In this document: one piece after another, positions 56,845 through 64,000 of the stretch
How the letters are laid out: each line of letters opens with the position of its first letter
Numbering within the stretch: position 1 is the first letter of the stretch
Source of the DNA: a bacterium
Lineage (GTDB): Bacteria > Desulfobacterota > Desulfobulbia > Desulfobulbales > Desulfobulbaceae
Assembly (NCBI GenBank): GCA_030538155.1
Contig: JAUNUN010000002.1
Coordinates: 1 to 64,000 of the forward strand
Reading direction: 5' to 3'
DNA length: 64,000 nt
Position numbers and translations under genes: made by a program
Notes under the pieces: model-generated
What the model was told of the DNA's origin: nothing
The model's input: the letters and a program-made list of their open reading frames with translations, nothing else
Databases searched by the model: none

Positions 56845-57627
56845 GTGGTGGAAAAGGAGATGGCAAATTATCAAAAAATAGCAAAGCTGTTCACTAAAGC
56901 AGAAAACAGGTTTTTTCACGTGCTGGAAGAAGCTGTAGGCAATGAATATAGAATTTACGGAAAGATCAGAATAGCAGATGCCATAAAACCAAATTATTCA
57001 GAAAGAACTTCAGAGTGGCATACGTATTTCAACAAAATCAAGGCAAAACACTTTGATTTTGTTTTATGTGATAAAGAGACAAATGAAATACTATGTGTAA
57101 TCGAGTTGAACGACAGAACTCACTTCCAGAAAGCAAGAGGTGAAAGAGATAGATTTATAGACGAAGTTTGCAGAGAAATAAAACTTCCTTTATTATTCAT
57201 AACAAATAAAAACCAATATAATACAAGAGAAGTAAAAAACATTATTTACAATGCGATAGGTAAAAAAGAAGATGAATTTGAATTTACTGGAATAAAGCTA
57301 GAGAAAGATAGAATAATTTATAGAAAAAAAACGAAAAAAATTAAACCGATAGAAGTAATAGGATGGGCAGGAAAAACTTTTATGGTACTGGTATTTTTAA
57401 CGGTTGCAGCTGGTATTGCAGAATGTTCGAGATCAGTTTCTGAATCATCAAAAAAGCTTAGAGAAAGAATGCAAACTCTAAACATAAGCCCACAAACATA
57501 CAAAAAGCCGTTACAAAGTAACAAAACAGAAAATACAAACAAAATACATTGTTGGCTAGATGAAAATGGAAAAACAGTATACTCGAACGTGGAACCAATA
57601 AACAAAAACTTGATGCCATGTGAATAA
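56845..57627 (+). CDS. DUF2726 nuclease-like protein with a membrane helix and DUF4124-like tail (phage cargo)
   Basis: The 260-residue protein starts with an N-terminal DUF2726-like domain: LFTKAENRFFHVLEEAVGN, then DFVLCDKETNEILCVIELND, a pattern like the PD-(D/E)XK nuclease core. A membrane helix (TFMVLVFLTVAAGIAEC) lies near residues 180-200, followed by a basic linker and a C-terminal stretch HCWLDENGKTVYSNVEP similar to DUF4124. It is distinctly AT-rich with poly-A-rich codons, unlike its neighbours, which suggests recent acquisition. Start is GTG at 56845 or ATG at 56860. No function is known to me; host takeover or defence is possible. Confidence 0.6.
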   Translation: MVEKEMANYQKIAKLFTKAENRFFHVLEEAVGNEYRIYGKIRIADAIKPNYSERTSEWHTYFNKIKAKHFDFVLCDKETNEILCVIELNDRTHFQKARGERDRFIDEVCREIKLPLLFITNKNQYNTREVKNIIYNAIGKKEDEFEFTGIKLEKDRIIYRKKTKKIKPIEVIGWAGKTFMVLVFLTVAAGIAECSRSVSESSKKLRERMQTLNISPQTYKKPLQSNKTENTNKIHCWLDENGKTVYSNVEPINKNLMPCE

Positions 57628-57687
57628 TCTGCGCACCTCAATATGATATGTACAGCAGTTCGAGCTAAACGAAGAAATTGTTAAGCA

Positions 57688-58026
57688 TCACTTATCAGAC
57701 AATTGTTCCGGATGCAGCCCCATAGCATGAGCAAGTTTTTCAATAGTTGCATCTCGTAAATTAGTACTCTTTTCCATTTGAGATAAAGCAGATTGTGAAA
57801 TACCTGCATTATCAGCTAAATATTTTTGACTTAAACCAAGATGCTTTCTCCAAGATTTGAGCAAATTCCAATCATTTTTTACAGCCAATCCAACAACTTC
57901 ATGCGGTATTGATTGTTCCTCACCGGTTACACCAGTAATCTTCAAAAAAACATCGTAAGGGATGACAGCAAAAGCCGGCTTGCCATTCTGTTTTATTATT
58001 TGAGTATCAGCGATATGTGTTTTCAT
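57688..58026 (-). CDS. HTH antitoxin (HigA/XRE type)
   Basis: From the ATG at 58026 it is 112 residues. The N-terminal half (KTHIADTQIIKQNGKPAFAVIPYDVFLKI) resembles Phd/RelB-like antitoxins, and the C-terminal half is an XRE helix-turn-helix (WRKHLGLSQKYLADNAGISQSALSQMEKS). Such chimeras pair with RelE-type toxins. It overlaps the toxin gene by 20 bp and is downstream of it, in the toxin-first order typical of HigBA. It binds the toxin and probably its own promoter. Confidence 0.82.
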   Translation of the reverse strand: MKTHIADTQIIKQNGKPAFAVIPYDVFLKITGVTGEEQSIPHEVVGLAVKNDWNLLKSWRKHLGLSQKYLADNAGISQSALSQMEKSTNLRDATIEKLAHAMGLHPEQLSDK

Positions 58027-58258
58027 TACGTTTTTTAACCTCTTCAATCCAGAGTATTTCAAAGGATTCGGTAAAAAATACCCTCCAAGACCCAACGCGC
58101 AACCGATACATGTCTGTGGTCTTTATGCGCTTGACGTTGGCACAATCAGGAAAAGAAGACAAGGCTGAAACAGCATCATGAATCAAAGCCTGCTGTTTGA
58201 GGTCTTTAATCTTCCTTAATTGCCTAAAGGCTTTAGGTTTCCACTCGATCCTTTTCAT
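58007..58258 (-). CDS. RelE/HigB-family toxin
   Basis: The 83-residue basic protein reads KRIEWKPKAFRQLRKIKD at the start and VKRIKTTDMYRLRVGSWRVFFTESFEILWIEEVKKRNENTY at the end, the RelE/ParE superfamily pattern with Arg-Val-Gly near the active-site strand. RelE toxins cut mRNA at the ribosome. It is the first gene of the pair, with a strong promoter directly upstream; the ATG is only about 8 nt past the -10 region, so the mRNA may be leaderless. Confidence 0.85.
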   Translation of the reverse strand: MKRIEWKPKAFRQLRKIKDLKQQALIHDAVSALSSFPDCANVKRIKTTDMYRLRVGSWRVFFTESFEILWIEEVKKRNENTYR

Positions 58259-58265
58259 AAAGCAG

Positions 58266-58294
58266 ACTATAACTTATAATATAAGCATTATCAA
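58266..58294 (-). promoter_or_regulatory. promoter and operator of the toxin-antitoxin pair
   Basis: On the minus strand TTGATA (58289-58294) and TATAGT (58266-58271) are spaced 17 bp apart, close to consensus. A perfect palindrome CTTATA-A-TATAAG at 58273-58285 lies in the spacer and is a good candidate for antitoxin binding and autoregulation. Confidence 0.55.
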
Positions 58295-58365
58295 TAACTA
58301 TCTTATAAAAAAAGCTCGTATCCCGGATGTATCACAGAACAACCGGAAACCTAGAAATAGCCAAC

Positions 58366-58399
58366 GGGGTCGGAGGTTCAAATCCTCTCGTTCCGACCA
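58366..58399 (+). repeat. attachment site repeat, right copy
   Basis: The sequence is identical over 34 bases to 50205-50238. It carries only the 3' end of the tRNA (the T arm and acceptor), so it is not a tRNA gene. Host sequence resumes right after it. Confidence 0.95.
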
Positions 58400-58407
58400 G
58401 TACATAC

Positions 58408-58441
58408 AAGGGGCAGACGGATCATTCGTCTGCCCCTTTTT
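58408..58441 (+). terminator. intrinsic terminator, probably of the tRNA-Pro gene before integration
   Basis: AAGGGGCAGACG (58408-58419) pairs perfectly with CGTCTGCCCCTT (58427-58438), followed by T bases. The repeat ends 9 bp upstream, so in the uninfected chromosome this terminator would directly follow the tRNA. The phage now separates them by 8.2 kb. Confidence 0.85.
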
Positions 58442-58545
58442 GTATTGTGCAGCCTTACTCTATCGCCCTATTCCACCCAAGGGGGAGCCGAGCGCTCGTC
58501 CTTGTTCGCAGCAATAGCGGTGAGCTATCCTTTTCACGCTTCTCC

Positions 58546-59409
58546 TCAAACGATTTTCCTGTCTGCCAGGGCATAGAGCAAAAGCCCGAATGAACATCCG
58601 CCAATACCTGCCAGTTCCCAATTGTTGAGCGCCTCCCCCAAAAGCAGCCATGCCAGCAGTGCCGTGGTCACCGGCACCAGGGCCATGAACAGGGCCACCG
58701 TGACCGTACCCAGATGCCGGATGGAATAAGTGGCGCACATGAGGGCCACCACGTTGACGACCACCCCTTGATAAAGCGCCTGCACAGCAATATCTTGCCA
58801 AGAAGAGCGCAGCAAAGCCGAGGGCAAAAAGGGCCACAGCGGCGTGAACAAAAGCACATTCACCACCGGTACGATCACGATCACCTCCTGCCAGGAGAGC
58901 GACCAGAGCCTGATACTGGTCATGTGTACGGTGTAGACACAGGCAGCGATCAGGAGCAGAACAATACCGCCCGCCTGTTCCATGCGCCAGTCACTGCCGC
59001 CGCTCATAACCAGGTTGGCTGCAAAAAGGATGGCAATGGCTGTGATTCGGCCCATGCTGATTTTCTGACGGAAAAGGAACCAGGAGGCGAGCGCGCCCAA
59101 AACCGGCAAGGAGCCATTGACCACAACCCCGGTATGGGCCGCCCTGACGCTCTCCATCCCCCAAAAGGAGAGCAAAGTATAGGGAAAGCCGATACCAAGG
59201 GCAATCACCAGGTACTGCAGGCAGGAAAAACGCCTCCAATTAAAACGCAGCGCCACGGGCAGCACCACAATTAAGGCCGTCCAATAGCGCAACAGGGTTA
59301 TATCCGCGGGTTCAAGGCTGGACTGCACCCCATAACGGGAAATGGTCAGCCATCCGGACCAGATACAGACCACGGCAGCAGCGGCAAGAAAGGGCAAGGC
59401 TTTTTTCAT
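58546..59409 (-). CDS. EamA-family (drug/metabolite) transporter
   Basis: From the ATG at 59409 (MKKALPFLAAAAVVCIWSGWLTISRYG) the protein is 287 residues with about ten hydrophobic helices in two EamA repeats (first ends near residue 135, second from about 145). The start of the second repeat and the ALVPVTTALLAWLLLGEALNNWE motif are typical. The substrate, often an amino acid or metabolite, cannot be told. It is convergent with the prophage side and divergent from selO. Confidence 0.85.
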   Translation of the reverse strand: MKKALPFLAAAAVVCIWSGWLTISRYGVQSSLEPADITLLRYWTALIVVLPVALRFNWRRFSCLQYLVIALGIGFPYTLLSFWGMESVRAAHTGVVVNGSLPVLGALASWFLFRQKISMGRITAIAILFAANLVMSGGSDWRMEQAGGIVLLLIAACVYTVHMTSIRLWSLSWQEVIVIVPVVNVLLFTPLWPFLPSALLRSSWQDIAVQALYQGVVVNVVALMCATYSIRHLGTVTVALFMALVPVTTALLAWLLLGEALNNWELAGIGGCSFGLLLYALADRKIV

Positions 59410-59495
59410 GCGCAGAATAACCGGCTTTTCATACACATTTACGGGAAGGGTTGACAGCCTACACGGGTCAAATCCTCCCAAGGATATACAGAACT

Positions 59496-61112
59496 ATGCA
59501 ACCCCGACATGAGACCATAACATTAGAAGAACTCCGTTTTGACAACAGCTTTACCAGGGAACTACCGGCAGACCAGGAAACCGTCAACCGGCGCAGACAG
59601 GTGCATGCGGCCTGTTTTTCGCGAGTACAACCTTTAAAGGTGCCCATGCCGCAGCTTCTGACCTGTTCGCCTGAAACCGCTGCCCTGCTGAACCTGCCGA
59701 AGGAGGAGTGCAATCGGGATATCTTTACCCAAGTTTTTTCCGGCAATACACTCTTGCCCGGGATGGATCCGCACGCAACCTGCTATGGCGGCCATCAGTT
59801 CGGCAACTGGGCCGGCCAGCTCGGCGATGGCCGGGCCATCAACCTAGGCGAGGTGCTCAACCTCTCTGGCGAGCGCTACATGCTGCAGCTCAAAGGTGCG
59901 GGCCCGACCCCCTATTCCCGCAATGCCGATGGCCTTGCGGTTTTGCGCTCCTCATTGCGCGAATTCCTCTGCAGTGAGGCCATGCACCACCTGGGCATTC
60001 CCACCACCAGGGCGCTGAGCCTGATTCTGACCGGCGATCCGGTGGAACGGGATATGTTCTACGATGGCCATCCCAAGGAAGAACCCGGCGCTGTAATCTG
60101 CCGCGTTGCTCCGAATTTTATCCGTTTCGGCAATTTCGAGATCTTTGCCGCGCGCAACGATCTTGCCACCCTGCAACAGCTCACCAACTACACCATCAAT
60201 ACCTTTTTCCCACACCTAGGCACACCCGGCCGGAACAGCTATATCGCTCTTTTTCGCGAGGCCTGCCGGAGTACGGCGAAACTCATGGTGGAGTGGCTGC
60301 GAGTCGGCTTTGTGCACGGGGTGATGAACACGGACAACATGTCCATCCTTGGTCTGACCATTGATTACGGCCCCTATGGCTGGCTCGAAGGTTATGATCC
60401 GGCCTGGACGCCCAATACCACCGATGCGGCGGGCAGGCGTTACTGCTACGGCAGACAGGGGCAGATCGCGCACTGGAACCTGGCCAAGCTGGCCAATGCC
60501 CTCTACCCATTGGTGGGTGAGACCGCTCCATTTGAAGAAATCTTGCAGGATTACAGCCGCATCTTTGATCAGCACCGGCAGGAGATGATGGCCGCCAAAC
60601 TTGGCCTGCGCAACCTGAGCAGCACAGGTGATGAGGCCATGGTTGAAGAGCTGTTCCTGCTCCTCATCGAAAAGGAAACCGACATGACCATCTTTTTTCG
60701 GGCACTGGGAGAGGTGGCCGAAATTCTGCTTGAGGATGAGTGCTCTGTGGAGGAGTGCCGGGCCCTTCTGCATCCGGCCTGGTACCAGCCGGAAGAACTG
60801 GGGCCGGAATATATGCAGCGGCTGGCAGCCTGGCTCGCTGTATACCGGGAGCGGCTACGGGCTGATGCAGGTGAAAGGGGCGAGCGCAGGATGCGCATGC
60901 ACCGGGTAAACCCCAAATATGTATTCCGCAACTATCTTGCCCAGCAGGCAATTGACCAGGCAGAGGCGGGCAATTATGAGCCGATTAGCGAACTTTTGGA
61001 TCTGCTGCGCAGGCCCTATGACGAACAGCCCGGCCGAGAGCACTTTGCAGCCCGCAGACCCGAATGGGCCAGAAACCGGCCGGGTTCTTCCATGCTCTCT
61101 TGCAGTTCCTGA
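59496..61112 (+). CDS. selO: SelO/YdiU-family protein adenylyltransferase
   Basis: From the ATG at 59496 the protein is 538 residues. It has LRFDNSFTRELP, CYGGHQFGNWAGQLGDGRAINLGE, RYMLQLKGAGPTPYSRNADGLAVLRSSLREFLCSEAMHHLGIPTTRAL and HGVMNTDNMSILGLTIDYGP, the full SelO core, a pseudokinase fold that transfers AMP to proteins. The chain ends SCSS, with Cys at the third position from the end, where eukaryotic SELENOO has selenocysteine. AAGGA lies upstream of the ATG. Confidence 0.93.
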   Translation: MQPRHETITLEELRFDNSFTRELPADQETVNRRRQVHAACFSRVQPLKVPMPQLLTCSPETAALLNLPKEECNRDIFTQVFSGNTLLPGMDPHATCYGGHQFGNWAGQLGDGRAINLGEVLNLSGERYMLQLKGAGPTPYSRNADGLAVLRSSLREFLCSEAMHHLGIPTTRALSLILTGDPVERDMFYDGHPKEEPGAVICRVAPNFIRFGNFEIFAARNDLATLQQLTNYTINTFFPHLGTPGRNSYIALFREACRSTAKLMVEWLRVGFVHGVMNTDNMSILGLTIDYGPYGWLEGYDPAWTPNTTDAAGRRYCYGRQGQIAHWNLAKLANALYPLVGETAPFEEILQDYSRIFDQHRQEMMAAKLGLRNLSSTGDEAMVEELFLLLIEKETDMTIFFRALGEVAEILLEDECSVEECRALLHPAWYQPEELGPEYMQRLAAWLAVYRERLRADAGERGERRMRMHRVNPKYVFRNYLAQQAIDQAEAGNYEPISELLDLLRRPYDEQPGREHFAARRPEWARNRPGSSMLSCSS

Positions 61113-61353
61113 AATTTCTGCACTGGTGCCTGCGGGCATCCTCGGCACTGCATACAGAAGCGGCTCACCAGATATGCGCTGCATCATATTGAAACCATGA
61201 TGCAGCGCTGCTGTTGTACCAATGCAATACCACACACAGACCGCATGCAAACCAATCGTGGACCGCATTAAAGCCCGCATGATCGTATCTCATTCGTATC
61301 ACGTGGAAAGAGATGAAATTTCTATTCCACAGTACGATTATAAGTTATCTCAA

Positions 61354-61821
61354 TTAGTTATGATCAAAGAGATTGTGGAAAATATCGGTCATATAGATGA
61401 TGCCGACCATGACTCCCTTGTCCACCACTGAAACACGGCGTACCCGGTTGCGCATCAGGCGATCAAGCACCTTCATCATGGGCTCTTCCGGAGAAACAAC
61501 AACAACCTCGTCGTTCATGATATCACGAACTCTTTTTTTCTGAACCGTTTTGACGAACATCTCCACTTCGCCTTTGACGGACATATCCGAGCTGTCAACA
61601 CCGAAAAGCTGGTATGAAGGCCGCAGGTGGTAGAGTATGGAATACATGCTGATGGTGCCCACCAGGGCATTGTTATCGTCCACAACCACAAGGCTGACAT
61701 TCTTGTGCCCGGTTACACGGGTGCCACCCATCAACAGTTGTTCAACTGCCTGACTCACCAGTGCATCCTGATGGATGATATCATACTGTTGGGACATGAG
61801 ATCTTTGGCTAATAGCGGCAT
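61354..61821 (-). CDS. CBS-domain pair protein
   Basis: From the ATG at 61821 the protein is 155 residues and consists almost only of two CBS domains: AKDLMSQQYDIIHQDALVSQAVEQLLMGGTRVTGHKNVSLVVVDDNNALVGTISMYSIL and RVRDIMNDEVVVVSPEEPMMKVLDRLMRNRVRRVSVVDKGVMVGIIYMTDI. Such pairs bind adenosine nucleotides and regulate partners in response to energy state. No partner gene is next to it. Confidence 0.85.
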   Translation of the reverse strand: MPLLAKDLMSQQYDIIHQDALVSQAVEQLLMGGTRVTGHKNVSLVVVDDNNALVGTISMYSILYHLRPSYQLFGVDSSDMSVKGEVEMFVKTVQKKRVRDIMNDEVVVVSPEEPMMKVLDRLMRNRVRRVSVVDKGVMVGIIYMTDIFHNLFDHN

Positions 61822-62646
61822 AGTGGTGCTCCTTACGTGTTCGTTTGCTTGCAATCGAAATGATTTCCCGACCCTTTCACAAGACATCTTGCCTGCCTCT
61901 TCCCACCCAAAGCAAAGTGGGGAGGCCTGTTAAAACCGGCCATACCAGCACAGCTAACTTGGCTCATCTTTTACCATGGCTGTGGGGATAAACCACCTGA
62001 AAATCAGCAGCAGTGCAGCCGGAACAGCGCGCCGGCCTGTCTATCGGCATGCAAGAAGTACTGCATTTTCAGCGTTATTCCGCTTCATTCGACCGTTTGC
62101 TGCGGCTTAGCCTCAATTCCTGCGCAGAACCTTGCCGCTGCAATCGCCCTTTTTCAAGGTTAGCTTCTTTGAAGCTCTTGAACCTTTTGAGCAGCAGGCA
62201 AACCAATTACCGTTTAGTATACGGCATTCAGCACTTGGCCATACACGGGCTTGCCTGGGCAGTCAATCCCATCTGTTTTTTACCTTGCTGCCCCATATTC
62301 GACATAAAAAACCCATAATGTAAAAAAAACCTTGTCCATAACCTGTTTTTTTGGTGCTATGGCAAAGCCAAAATCAGGGCACAACCTTGCCTCTGCCCTG
62401 GTAGGATTTGTGGTGAGTTGACACATCCTCAGGTTCGGGAACCATAACCACCGGCAAACATCTCCTCCTTGGTGTAATGGACGGCACTTATCCGCCCATT
62501 ATAACGCCAAACAAAGCCGCCGGCACCCTAGGGAAGCTAAGGTGGCGTCTTTGTTTCTCAGGAAGAGCCCATTTGCCCAGGTTAACCGGTTTTCTGCAGC
62601 ATGGGATGCCTGTCATCTCAAATCTTTAACACGTGGGGAGGAAAAC
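61822..62646. other. long non-coding stretch before the SLC13 transporter
   Basis: No convincing gene is seen. The open frame at 62013-62318 has no clear coding pattern. The 3' part, from about 62480, forms a strong structured leader (separate entry). The region could hold promoters for both flanking genes. Confidence 0.45.
62502..62556 (+). promoter_or_regulatory. structured 5' leader hairpin upstream of the SLC13 gene
   Basis: AAACAAAG and CGCC/CACC on the left pair with GGTG, GCG and CTTTGTTT on the right (8 + 3 + 4 base pairs, loop CTAGGGAAGCTAA). The paired bases fall between about 62502 and 62556. There is no T run right after it. It resembles no riboswitch that I can name with confidence. 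Confidence 0.4.
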
Positions 62647-64000
62647 ATGGTACCACCAGCCCAACTTCCGGACGACATTATTGCCCAGAAACAGCCTGCA
62701 GATGCTTCATCAGAACAAAAATCAATCCTGCCCAGGCTGGGCCTCATTGCCGGGGCCGCAGTACTGGCCTACCTGGTCTTCACCTTGCTGCCCTACGATG
62801 TGGAGGCTAAAAAGGGCTTGGCGCTCTTGACCTTTATTGCCATACTCTGGCTCACCGAGGCCCTGCACGTCACCATTACCGCGCTGCTGGTGCCCATCCT
62901 GGGTGTGATGATCGGCTTTAAGGATTTGACCACTGCCAAGGCGCTGAGTACCTTTGCCGACCCGGTCATCTTCCTCTTCTTTGGTGGTTTTGCCCTGGCA
63001 ACCGCCTTGCACGCCCAAAAGCTCGACCGCAAGCTCGCCCTGGGTCTGATCGCTGCGGCAGGCGGGCGTATGGGCCTTGCCACCATGTATATCTTTCTGG
63101 CCACGGCCGGGCTCTCCATGTGGATCAGCAATACCGCCACTGCGGCCATGATGCTGCCCCTTGCCCTGGGCCTGATTGCCCAGATGACCACGGACAAGCC
63201 CGGCACCAAAACCTATATTTTGCTGGGTATCGCCTATTCGGCCAGTGTCGGCGGGCTTGGCACCCTGGTAGGTTCGCCGCCCAACATTATTGCGGCCCGC
63301 GCCCTGGACATGAACTTTGCCGAATGGATGAAGATCGGTCTGCCCATGATGCTGATCCTGTTACCGGTCGTCTATGGGATGCTGTATATCATGTTCCGGC
63401 CGGATTTCGGTGAGCGGGTTTCGGGCATTCAGGTTTCCATTCCCTGGACAACGCCCCGCATCATGACCATCATCCTTTTTGCCGTCACAGCCCTGTGCTG
63501 GATCTTCAGCAACAAAATTGCCGCAGTGACCAAGATCGGCGGCATGGATACGGTCATTGCCTTGGTTGCGGCCGTTCTGGTGGTGTCGCTGGGGCTGGCC
63601 ACTTGGAAAGATGTATCGGCCAACACCGATTGGGGTGTGCTCTACCTCTTTGGCGGCGGCCTCACCTTAAGCGCCATCCTGCGTTCCTCGGGCGCATCAA
63701 CCGTGCTCGGCAATGCGGTTGCCGGCGTTATGGGCGGATTCACCCCTTTCTTTGTCTGTCTAGTCGTTGCCCTCTTCATCGTCTTTCTCACCGAGTTTAC
63801 CAGTAACACTGCCTCGGCAGCCCTTCTGGTACCGGTTTTTGCGGCCATTGCCGAACAGATGAATATGCCCAAAGAACTCCTGGTCTTGATCATCGGTATC
63901 GGCGCTTCGCTTGCCTTCATGATGCCGGTGGCCACTCCGCCCAATGCCCTGGTCTTCGGTACCGGACATGTGCGCCAGCGCGACATGATCAAGGTGGGTT
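62647..64000 (+). CDS. SLC13 (DASS) sodium/dicarboxylate transporter, 3' end outside window
   Basis: The frame is open from the ATG at 62647 to the window end (about 451 residues visible); GGGGAGG lies 6 nt upstream. It has many hydrophobic helices and the two DASS signature motifs: SNTATAAMMLP near residue 159 and TSNTASAALLVP near 386, plus GSPPNIIA and the mirrored ATPPNALVFG. It carries C4-dicarboxylates, or sulfate, with sodium. The sodium-pumping decarboxylase module in the window supplies a sodium gradient, which would suit such an importer. Confidence 0.9.
   Translation, partial: MVPPAQLPDDIIAQKQPADASSEQKSILPRLGLIAGAAVLAYLVFTLLPYDVEAKKGLALLTFIAILWLTEALHVTITALLVPILGVMIGFKDLTTAKALSTFADPVIFLFFGGFALATALHAQKLDRKLALGLIAAAGGRMGLATMYIFLATAGLSMWISNTATAAMMLPLALGLIAQMTTDKPGTKTYILLGIAYSASVGGLGTLVGSPPNIIAARALDMNFAEWMKIGLPMMLILLPVVYGMLYIMFRPDFGERVSGIQVSIPWTTPRIMTIILFAVTALCWIFSNKIAAVTKIGGMDTVIALVAAVLVVSLGLATWKDVSANTDWGVLYLFGGGLTLSAILRSSGASTVLGNAVAGVMGGFTPFFVCLVVALFIVFLTEFTSNTASAALLVPVFAAIAEQMNMPKELLVLIIGIGASLAFMMPVATPPNALVFGTGHVRQRDMIKVG

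Larger units (their letters stand above)
50205..58399. mobile_element. integrated filamentous phage (inovirus prophage), about 8.16 kb
   Basis: The element spans the two 34-bp repeats and contains integrase, Rep, Zot/pI, pVI-, pIII-, pVIII-, pIX- and pVII-like proteins, and an ssDNA-binding-like protein, in nearly the Ff gene order, all on the minus strand. A divergent regulator, a DUF2726 gene and a toxin-antitoxin pair make up the right end. The base composition is visibly more AT-rich than the host. The size is typical for filamentous phages (6-9 kb). No secretin gene is seen, so the host secretin would be used. All frames look intact, so it may be active. Confidence 0.93.

Noticed and set aside
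58366-58399. A second tRNA-Pro at the right border of the phage.
   Set aside because: Only the T arm, acceptor 3' strand and CCA are present; the D and anticodon arms are absent, so it is an attachment repeat.
50250-58399. An integrative plasmid or defence island instead of a phage.
   Set aside because: The coat, tip and assembly genes in Ff order leave little doubt about a filamentous phage.
62013-62318. A 101-codon open frame between the CBS protein and the transporter.
   Set aside because: It has scattered Cys, Leu and Ser without a recognisable domain, no good ribosome-binding site, and another overlapping frame of similar quality.

Overview
The window reads as chromosome of a Gram-negative, probably anaerobic bacterium. 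It has Lol lipoprotein export, outer-membrane porin and MsbA-like genes, a sodium-pumping decarboxylase module, B12-linked metal uptake, and high-GC coding sequence. Protein style and gene mix fit Desulfobacterota near Desulfobulbales, but this is an inference without database searches. Most of the window is ordinary chromosome; one clearly foreign, AT-richer island lies at about 50.2-58.4 kb.

Layout. 1-8.5 kb: the end of a YfhO-type membrane protein, an unknown membrane-anchored protein, a HerA-like ATPase, and a 1458-residue protein joining HEAT repeats, a cyclic-nucleotide domain and a PilZ domain. 8.8-15.5 kb: a DUF4126 membrane protein, a LUD-domain protein, lysS with an apparent frameshift, lolC/E, lolD and a phospholipase-D-like lipoprotein. 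16.0-26.3 kb: nine tightly coupled plus-strand genes (three glycosyltransferases, an ABC exporter, two kinase-fold proteins, an alginate-export-like outer-membrane protein and an ATP-grasp enzyme). They look like one surface-glycan pathway that I cannot match to a named system. 26.4-31.2 kb: asd, a PRPP synthetase, leuB and two unknown membrane proteins. 31.3-36.4 kb: a nickel/peptide-type ABC importer with its two ATPases fused, behind a cobalamin riboswitch and an intrinsic terminator, so cobalt or a corrinoid precursor is a likely cargo. 36.5-41.3 kb: rsmG, hisD, a TM2 protein, a monooxygenase fragment, and the beta, biotin-carrier and gamma-like parts of a sodium-translocating decarboxylase. 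42.3-50.2 kb: tRNA-Val and the classical translation block thrS-infC(AUU start)-rpmI-rplT-pheS-pheT-ihfA-merR-like, then tRNA-Pro.

50.2-58.4 kb is an integrated filamentous phage (inovirus) of about 8.16 kb, flanked by 34-bp direct repeats of the 3' end of tRNA-Pro(GGG). Its structural genes keep the Ff-type order V-VII-IX-VIII-III-VI-I, with Rep and a tyrosine integrase at the end. They include three coat proteins of 38-47 residues that ordinary ORF cut-offs miss. A divergently transcribed repressor-like gene, a DUF2726 membrane nuclease-like protein and a toxin-antitoxin pair sit at the other end as cargo. No pIV secretin is visible.

58.4-64 kb returns to host genes: the terminator that the phage separated from tRNA-Pro, an EamA transporter, SelO, a CBS-pair protein, a long non-coding leader with a strong hairpin, and the start of an SLC13 sodium/dicarboxylate transporter that runs off the end.
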